This document shows, piece after piece, positions 5,192-7,242 of a stretch of 7,242 bases of DNA. A program made the translations under genes and the position numbers. Numbering within the stretch: the stretch's first letter is position 1; each line of letters starts with the position of its first letter. Origin of the DNA: Frankia sp. (GTDB lineage: Bacteria > Actinomycetota > Actinomycetes > Frankiales > Frankiaceae); NCBI GenBank assembly GCA_019689615.1, contig JADGHD010000249.1:1-7242 (forward strand). Reading direction: 5' to 3'. The notes beneath the pieces are model-generated. The model had not been told where the DNA came from, searched no databases, and was given only the letters and a program-made list of their open reading frames with translations.

Positions 5192-6214
5192 TCAGGAGAC
5201 GGTGGCGGCGCGGGCCCTGGCCAGCAGGTACTCCCCCGCCACGACCGGCGGGTAGGCGGTGCCGGCGGCGAGCGGCTCGACCACCGTGTCGACGTCGGCC
5301 TCCAGGAAGACGATGAGCGAGATCAGCTCCTCGTCCGGGGCGTCGGCCGGCGGCGGCAGCACCCGGTGGCGGGTCGAGCGCCAGCGGTCGCCGGTCCAGC
5401 GGCCGAGCAGGTCGGCGACGTTCACGGTCAGCGCGTCCGGCACGTACGGCGCGTCGGCCCAGCCGCCGTCGCGGGTCTGCACCTGCAGGCCGCCGTACCC
5501 GGGCTGGCGGTCGAGGATGGTCAGCACGCCCCAGTCGGTGTGCGGCGCGATCCGGTACTGCCCGGGCAGCGGCGGCCCGGTCTCCCGGCGCGACGGGTAC
5601 CGGTTGATGTTGAGGGTGTGCGGGCCGCGGCGCACCCGGTCGACGAACCAGCTCTCCGGCAGGCCGAACGCCGTCGCGCAGATCCGCAGCAGCTCGTAGT
5701 AGAGCTCGCGCACCTCGCCGGTGAACCGCTCGCACAGTTCCTCGAGCTCCGCAATCTCCGCTGGCCAGACGTTGTCGGCGAACCAGAGCTCGTCGATGGC
5801 CGGGTCGCCGGTGCGGAACGTGCGCCCGAAGGTCAGGCTCTCCTTGAGGTCGGCCCGGCGGGCGTCGGCTGCCTCGCCGTGGTACGCGTTGGCCTCGGTG
5901 CCCGGCGCTATCCAGCCACGGCCGCCGACCGGCGTGGTGTAGCGGGCCTTCACCGCGGCCGGCAGCGCGAAGAACCGCCGCGCCGACTCGCGGATATCCG
6001 CGCGCAGGCCGGCGCTGATGCCGTGGCCCACCACCATCAGGAAGCCCGACTGGCGCAGTGCCGTGTCCAGCTCGCGGGCGACCTGGAGCCGCTGCGCCCC
6101 ATCCCCCTCCCGCCACCGGCGCAGGTCGATCAGCGGAATGTCCGGCGTCCCGGCCGCGGCGGTGGTGTCGGCGCCGTTGCCGCCGGCCACGGCCGACGAG
6201 TTCATGCTCGCCAT
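5192..6214 (-). CDS. isopenicillin N synthase-like non-haem Fe(II) dioxygenase
   Basis: 340 residues from ATG at 6214, with GAGGAGG 11 bases upstream. ATG at 6205 (AGGAG also 11 bases upstream) and ATG at 6265 are alternatives; the extra residues are low-complexity. The N-terminal DIOX_N part begins at IPLIDL (about 26-31) and includes SGFLMVVGHGIS (56-67), RRFFALP and the WIAPGTEANAYHG segment (101-113). The jelly-roll core carries NINRYP (202-207), the iron ligands H225-x-D227 in APHTDWGVLTIL, GGLQVQ (241-246), VNVADLLGRWTGDRWRST (264-281) and the distal ligand H283. The family oxidises small molecules with Fe(II), O2 and usually 2-oxoglutarate (plant hormones, flavonoids, beta-lactam precursors). 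The RxS motif that normally binds the cosubstrate or substrate carboxylate reads L297-I-S299, so the arginine is missing. Substrate unknown. The gene stands alone, convergent with marR and divergent from the TPR gene. Confidence 0.9.
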   Translation of the reverse strand: MASMNSSAVAGGNGADTTAAAGTPDIPLIDLRRWREGDGAQRLQVARELDTALRQSGFLMVVGHGISAGLRADIRESARRFFALPAAVKARYTTPVGGRGWIAPGTEANAYHGEAADARRADLKESLTFGRTFRTGDPAIDELWFADNVWPAEIAELEELCERFTGEVRELYYELLRICATAFGLPESWFVDRVRRGPHTLNINRYPSRRETGPPLPGQYRIAPHTDWGVLTILDRQPGYGGLQVQTRDGGWADAPYVPDALTVNVADLLGRWTGDRWRSTRHRVLPPPADAPDEELISLIVFLEADVDTVVEPLAAGTAYPPVVAGEYLLARARAATVS

Positions 6215-6848
6215 CGCTCCTGTCGCCTCCTCGTCCAGGCCGCCTGGGCCCGCGCCCACTCCCACTCTCGCCCGCCGTCCGCGCGTCGCCGGCCCGACGC
6301 GTCTCGCCGGGCCGCGCGCCGAGCGCTCCCCGCCGCTGCGCCGACGGTTCGTCCCTGCCCGTGCTCGTGCCCGCCAAGGCCATTACCGCCCGGCCACGTT
6401 TCACCGGAGCGGATTCCCCGGTTACGACGCGGTGCCGGCGGCCATCGCACCGCCGAGACAGCCGCGTCGACCTGGTCGCCCCGCCCGCGCGGGGTGGCTC
6501 GTCGGGTGGCGAACGACCGATGGCGCCCGGACGGTCGGGCGACGTCAACGACTACTCGCCGTACCCACAACCCACTGCCGTTCCGGCATGCCGCGGCCCG
6601 GCCGACAGCACGCATCTCCCGCCGATCTCCTGGCGCGCTGGCACCCCGCCGCCGCGATCCCCCTGCCCCGAGCAGCCGGAACCGCCGGCCGGCCGGTGCG
6701 GAGCCACTCGCCTGTCGGCGCCAGGACGAGCGCTGCCCGGCCGCCTTGCCCGGCCCCGTCGGTCCGGTGCGAACACGCTCCGTATGCGTTGCGCACTGAT
6801 TGAGATGCCGGTGGGTGGTGTCACCGGCGTTTGCGGAGAATTGTCCGC
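6215..6848. other. divergent intergenic region, 634 bases, no gene seen
   Basis: This region separates the dioxygenase gene (minus) and the TPR-like gene (plus). Open frames cover it on both strands, but their translations are Arg/Pro/Ala/Gly-rich with no motif, no credible start with a ribosome binding site and no consistent third-position pattern, so I treat them as shadows. It must contain both promoters. No confident -35/-10 pair was found; GGAAT and CGT on the minus strand near 6390-6420 have ECF-like sequences but only 14 bases between them. A hairpin lies at 6807-6828. Confidence 0.55.
6807..6828 (+). promoter_or_regulatory. inverted repeat just upstream of the TPR gene
   Basis: GCCGGTG (6807-6813) and CACCGGC (6822-6828) are perfect inverted 7-mers around an 8-base spacer, ending six bases before the GGAGA ribosome binding site (6835-6839). 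It could be a repressor operator or, if transcribed, a leader hairpin limiting access to the ribosome binding site. Seven pairs alone are within reach of chance in this composition. Confidence 0.3.
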
Positions 6849-7242
6849 GTGGCGGTTCACTGGACACAGGAGCTACCCGTTCTCGCGAACGACGCCGAGA
6901 CGGCGCTGCGGGCCGCGTACGGGGCAGCGATGCGCAGCGGCGACCTGACCGGTGCCGCGGTGGCGGCCTGCGACCTGGCCGGGGTGCTCGCGCGACGGGG
7001 CCGGCTGGCCGAGGCCGAGGCGGCCTACCGGTTCGCCAGCCGGACCGGCCCGCCAACGCTCGTCGGCGTGGCGGCGCTCGGGCTCGCCGCCGTGCTGCGG
7101 GCCCAGCCCGGCCGGGCCGGCGAGGCGGCCGCCCCACTGCGGCAGGCCGCGGACGACGCCGACCCGCGGGTGCGCGCCGCCGCGGTCGCCGGGCTGCTGC
7201 CCCTGCTGGACGACCGCGAGCTGCTCGGCCTCGCCCACCGGC
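6849..7242 (+). CDS. TPR-like repeat protein, 3' end outside window
   Basis: The frame is open from 6804 to the right edge; about 131 codons are visible. The start chosen is GTG at 6849, with GGAGA at 6835-6839 (spacing 9). A TTG at 6831 is in frame but lacks such a site. The protein is highly helical and Ala/Leu-rich. Two stretches follow the tetratricopeptide pattern: residues about 36-67 (AAVAACDLAGVLARRGRLAE then AEAAYRFASRTG) and about 74-105 (VAALGLAAVLRAQPGRAGEA then AAPLRQAADDAD). TPR proteins are scaffolds for protein-protein contacts, so a partner or a further C-terminal domain beyond the edge may define the function. No signal peptide or membrane helix is visible. It is divergent from the dioxygenase gene. 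Confidence 0.7.
   Translation, partial: MAVHWTQELPVLANDAETALRAAYGAAMRSGDLTGAAVAACDLAGVLARRGRLAEAEAAYRFASRTGPPTLVGVAALGLAAVLRAQPGRAGEAAAPLRQAADDADPRVRAAAVAGLLPLLDDRELLGLAHR

Noticed and set aside
6390..6420. ECF-like GGAAT and CGT boxes on the minus strand upstream of the dioxygenase
   Set aside because: The spacer is 14 bases, shorter than the usual 16-17, and the start codon is nearly 200 bases away.
4839..6548. Long minus-strand open frame (569 codons) spanning the marR 3' end, the dioxygenase gene and upstream DNA
   Set aside because: It is out of frame with the dioxygenase, whose own frame carries all catalytic motifs; the translation is low-complexity Arg/Gly/Ala sequence.
6545..6796. 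Possible small minus-strand gene in the gap before the TPR gene
   Set aside because: 83 residues with no recognisable domain, no ribosome binding site noted before its start, and several equally good competing frames in the same DNA.
5153..6799. Plus-strand frame of 548 codons opposite the dioxygenase gene
   Set aside because: Antisense shadow; no domain, and the opposite strand encodes a well conserved enzyme.

Overview
The window is very GC-rich DNA (by eye well over 70 % GC, with G/C-ending codons dominating every credible frame). Its gene families are typical of Actinomycetota: a DUF2236/MpaB oxygenase, a DHA2 drug exporter with a divergent MarR repressor, an IPNS-like dioxygenase, and a small actinobacterial-type conserved hypothetical protein. 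A Frankia-like or related soil actinomycete is plausible, but the genus cannot be fixed from the sequence. I see no rRNA, tRNA, CRISPR array, transposase or phage gene.

Layout from left to right. Positions 1-112 hold nothing assignable. A conserved hypothetical protein is on the minus strand (113-730). A 515-base divergent gap (731-1245) carries two adjacent GC-rich hairpins and an ECF-sigma-like promoter. A MpaB/Lcp-type (DUF2236) oxygenase is on the plus strand (1246-2304). It converges on a 14-helix DHA2/EmrB-type MFS exporter on the minus strand (2408-3967), with two perfect long hairpins at the junction. A 308-base divergent control region (3968-4275) contains an unusual AT-rich TAGC/GATA block and several inverted repeats. 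A MarR-family regulator is on the plus strand (4276-5013) and is probably translated from a leaderless mRNA. It converges on an IPNS-like non-haem iron dioxygenase on the minus strand (5192-6214). A gene-free gap (6215-6848) follows, and then the 5' part of a TPR-like protein on the plus strand (6849 to the window edge).

All six genes alternate in strand, so there is no multi-gene operon; each is its own transcription unit. The one clear functional pair is marR with the MFS exporter, a standard drug- or metabolite-responsive efflux module in which the repressor acts on the shared divergent region. The two oxygenases (haem-type DUF2236 and non-haem Fe type) flank this module and could belong to the same chemistry, but their separate promoters give no direct support for that. 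I did not find an obviously new multi-gene system. The most unusual items are the AT-rich palindromic control block, the loss of the RxS arginine in the dioxygenase, the 75-residue N-terminal extension of the MarR protein on a probable leaderless transcript, and the paired hairpins at the convergent junction.
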